Assembly: GCF_037153985.1 (NCBI RefSeq)
Contig: NZ_JBBAYI010000003.1
Span: 124,001 to 188,000, forward strand
Direction of reading: 5' to 3'
Origin: Emticicia sp037153985
GTDB taxonomy: Bacteria; Bacteroidota; Bacteroidia; Cytophagales; Spirosomataceae
DNA: 64,000 nt
In this document: positions 61,581 through 64,000 of the stretch, one piece after another
Numbering within the stretch: the stretch's first letter is position 1
Layout: each line of letters opens with the position of its first letter
Made by a program: the position numbers and the translations under genes
Notes under the pieces: generated by a model
Told to the model about the DNA's origin: nothing
What the model saw: the letters and a program-made list of their open reading frames with translations, nothing else
Database searches by the model: none

Positions 61581-64000
61581 TTACAAAGTCATTGGTTTTA
61601 ATAGATTATACCCTTTCAGTCTGATACTTGGGCTAGCACCATCCAGATTTTTCTTAAAACATTTCACGGTCAGTATTTTAGTTTCATTGGGTGCTAGCGA
61701 AATGTAGTTGTCTGACCAGAATACAGGTAATACAGCCGAGCCATTAGCCCCTTTTGCTAATTCGGCTTCTACAAAGAAGGCCAGTTTATCAGACGTATTA
61801 GTGAGTTTCAGACTTATTTCATATTCGTCGTTCCCTGACTCCTTGATACTCTTCTCAGCTTTTAGGCTCACCTTTGGCAAGTTGTTGAGAGGGGTAAAAT
61901 CGGCATATTGTTTTTGTGGCGTATAAAACCAGAAATATTTCGACCAGTCGAGTTTATCTTGATGTGTTGCCAGCCAATAGAAGTTATCAGCTATCAGTTC
62001 GTTACTGGCATTTTTTAATTTTACATCCAGAAAATATACTTCGTGTGTACCTTCCAGAGCCGGAACTTTAAGCCATTCTTTAGTCGAATTTTCTCCTAAA
62101 TTCACGTTTTCAGTCTTTTCAAAAATCAACTTTGAATCTTTATTATAGATTTTTACCTCAGCCTTGTAATTGCTAAGAGCATTGCGTGTGTCGTTGCTCA
62201 AATGCAGCGTATGGGCAAAATAATTATAGATAATATTTACAGGCTGAGATGCCTTTTTGGTGCCATAATAAGCACCTGTGGGCATGAGGTAATAATCATA
62301 CAACTGCCAGTAGAACTCAGGCCACGGAGAGTTTAACATCCATTGCACAACACCAGTGGCAACAGGTCGGTTAATAACAAACGCTTCAAACATGGGGCGG
62401 ATGGCCTCATAGTTCATAACCTGCGCTTTTAAAGCTAGTTCGTCCAGATTCTGTGATGCACCATATTTATTATTTAAGGCTTTCAGAAACACCCCTAGTG
62501 TATTAAAGTCTTTACGACCTGAGTGGTAATTCCAGACTTTATTATCAGGCGGCCAGAGGTCGGCCTCTGGCATCATTTTCTTGATGCTTTCAACAGGCGG
62601 AATCTGAGGGCCGGGGCCTGTTTCGCTATTGAAACCAAAGGCACCTCCCAGCTTTTTATCTTCAAACCAATACACTGGCGGAACATACTCATAAGGACCG
62701 TTCATTTTCATACCCGATTTACCTGTAAGTGTACTGGTAAACTCGCCGGAAGAAATCAGGAAAGGGCGTGTGGGGTCGTATTGTTGCAATATTTGAAGAT
62801 AACGTTTTTCGAGTGATGGTTTAGGCATAGCGTCGCTTCCACCTGCCCATGTAAAAATACTCGGATGGTTCCGTAACCATTTTACTTGGTCTCTAAGGTA
62901 ATTGGCCAAAAGGGTTTCTTCATCGGATGTTAGTTTAACCGCATACAAATCGACCCCTTCATTAATAGGCAGATTTTCATCGCCAGGCTTAATTTTCAAC
63001 TCCATTCCCAGATAATCAGGCCATTCCCATTGACAACTCCAGCCAACCATCAATAAAATTCCGTTTTCATCGCACAAATCATATAAATGGTGATTATTAC
63101 CCCAAATTCCTTCCAGCCTCAGCGAATTCAAATTCATTTCTTTTACGTATCTGATTTGGGCAGCGTCTTTTTCGGGCATATATCTTAAAAACAGGTCATC
63201 GACCCATCCGGCACTTTTTATTAATACTTCTCTGCCATTTACTTTATAACCGCGTACGTCTTTTGCATTCAGGTAGGTTTCAATCTTACGTATACCAAAG
63301 CGGGTACTTTGTTTATCAAGTAGGGTTGAATTTTCTTTCACTTCCAGTTGCAGGGTATATAGTTCTGGTTTTCCTAAGCCATTAGGCCACCATAAACGAG
63401 GTTTTTTGATAGTAAGCTCTTTTGTATCAGCAGGTGTAAACTTTATTTCTTTACGCTGACGCGGCTGTAAAGTAACCGTTTTTTTAAAAACTATTTCTTC
63501 TATATGGCCAGTTACTTCAACTGTTTTTGATACATCGCTATGATTGGTGAGTTCTGTACTGACGGTCAATGTTGCCTTTGATAAATCTTTAGGGTCGAGG
63601 TCGGGTGCAACAAAACTGGCATTCATCGATACCTTTCCAGACCGTTTCAGCCTTATTTCACGATAAATACCCATATAGTGGTCGGGCGGTGTAGGTGCCC
63701 AATCAACAAAACCCATATAGAAGTTTCTGACCTGCGGCGGAAAAACCTCTACCAGCAACACATTTTCTCCCGATTTGGTGGCTTTAGTAATATCAAGCGC
63801 AAACTGCCTGAAAGCACCAAAAAGGGTATCTTGTGTTGCTACTTGTGTGCCATTAAGCCAGAAATTAGCTCGGTAATTGACCCCATCAATGAGTAAGGTT
63901 AATTGCTCTTCGTTTGTGTCGAGGTCGTTAATCTGAAAAGTATTTCTGAACCACCAGCTATTTTCAAAAGGAGCTCTTGGAATATTTTCGAGGTTTTTAC
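61581..64000 (-). CDS. GH2 exo-beta-D-glucosaminidase-like enzyme, N-terminus cut by window edge
   Basis: At least 806 codons; the frame is open to base 64000. A GTG at 63761 is internal: the frame continues upstream through PFENSWWFRNTFQINDL and LIDGVNYRANFWLNGTQVA, the GH2 sugar-binding domain. The Ig-like domain and TIM-barrel follow, with NLNSLRLEGIWGNNHHLYDLCDENG. Catalytic residues match the CsxA subgroup: Asp in FTWAGGSDAMPKP as acid and Glu in GFNSETGPG as nucleophile (assignment from memory of CsxA). That points to exo-glucosaminidase or a mannosidase relative. First visible gene of the minus-strand operon. Confidence 0.88.
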   Translation of the reverse strand, partial: KNLENIPRAPFENSWWFRNTFQINDLDTNEEQLTLLIDGVNYRANFWLNGTQVATQDTLFGAFRQFALDITKATKSGENVLLVEVFPPQVRNFYMGFVDWAPTPPDHYMGIYREIRLKRSGKVSMNASFVAPDLDPKDLSKATLTVSTELTNHSDVSKTVEVTGHIEEIVFKKTVTLQPRQRKEIKFTPADTKELTIKKPRLWWPNGLGKPELYTLQLEVKENSTLLDKQSTRFGIRKIETYLNAKDVRGYKVNGREVLIKSAGWVDDLFLRYMPEKDAAQIRYVKEMNLNSLRLEGIWGNNHHLYDLCDENGILLMVGWSCQWEWPDYLGMELKIKPGDENLPINEGVDLYAVKLTSDEETLLANYLRDQVKWLRNHPSIFTWAGGSDAMPKPSLEKRYLQILQQYDPTRPFLISSGEFTSTLTGKSGMKMNGPYEYVPPVYWFEDKKLGGAFGFNSETGPGPQIPPVESIKKMMPEADLWPPDNKVWNYHSGRKDFNTLGVFLKALNNKYGASQNLDELALKAQVMNYEAIRPMFEAFVINRPVATGVVQWMLNSPWPEFYWQLYDYYLMPTGAYYGTKKASQPVNIIYNYFAHTLHLSNDTRNALSNYKAEVKIYNKDSKLIFEKTENVNLGENSTKEWLKVPALEGTHEVYFLDVKLKNASNELIADNFYWLATHQDKLDWSKYFWFYTPQKQYADFTPLNNLPKVSLKAEKSIKESGNDEYEISLKLTNTSDKLAFFVEAELAKGANGSAVLPVFWSDNYISLAPNETKILTVKCFKKNLDGASPSIRLKGYNLLKPMTL

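Noticed and set aside
61581..63761. GH2 gene starting at GTG 63761
   Set aside because: The frame continues upstream to the window edge with recognisable GH2 sugar-binding sequence, so this is an internal codon of a truncated gene.

Overview
The window looks like chromosome of a Bacteroidota bacterium, most likely order Cytophagales (Spirosomataceae-like; genus not resolvable by eye). The reasons are a SusC/SusD pair, an UnbV/FG-GAP lipoprotein beside it, a beta-propeller histidine kinase, LytTR regulators, low GC, and promoters of the Bacteroidota form TTTG-N19-TAnnTTTG. No rRNA, tRNA, CRISPR array, insertion sequence or integrase was seen. Genes at both ends run off the window.

Region 1 (1-11845) is a polysaccharide-utilisation locus. 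Two overlapping GH43 genes (minus) and a SusC-SusD pair (minus) sit behind the same 17-bp operator, TGTGTCA-n5-ACACA, present once before the GH43 genes and twice before susC. A divergent FG-GAP/UnbV lipoprotein shares the susC control region. Arabinoxylan- or xylan-type glycans are the likely substrate.

Region 2 (11976-24842) is mixed: a bestrophin channel, a propeller histidine kinase with its LuxR-type regulator, a lone receiver protein, a penicillin-acylase-type hydrolase, a Tat-exported phosphocholine phospholipase C, an alpha/beta hydrolase whose start codon lies in a perfect 18-bp hairpin, and an ATE-like aminoacyl-tRNA-protein transferase.

Region 3 (25256-28857) is a two-gene operon: a UroD-like protein translationally coupled to a one-module NRPS-like enzyme (adenylation, carrier, thioesterase with Cys in the nucleophile position). 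The ATE-like gene is divergent. It resembles a small orphan biosynthetic locus.

Region 4 (29350-40247) is the most striking part. One co-oriented run encodes an FHA protein, a 27-residue membrane microprotein, a membrane PP2C phosphatase, two membrane Ser/Thr kinases with periplasmic Sel1 repeats, a single-chain SEDS (RodA/FtsW) plus class B PBP fusion of 1340 residues, and a second FHA protein. The content parallels the actinobacterial pknB-pknA-pbpA-rodA-pstP-fhaB-fhaA cluster and suggests phospho-regulated peptidoglycan synthesis.

Region 5 (40489-54514) holds a small unknown protein, a HAD-like protein, a divergent pair of Sde182-type nucleoside-hydrolase-like exoproteins, DinB and GlxA-type proteins, an ABC transporter-LytS/LytTR four-gene operon, an outer-membrane barrel, a lipoprotein, and a PQQ dehydrogenase with an inserted cytochrome c plus a YVTN propeller protein.

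Region 6 (54876-64000) is a second sugar locus: ROK kinase, sugar MFS transporter and XylR-type regulator on plus; a GH2 exo-glucosaminidase-like enzyme, a glycosidase of unclear family and an atypical DapA/NanA-like protein on minus. The two operons converge with stop codons directly adjacent.
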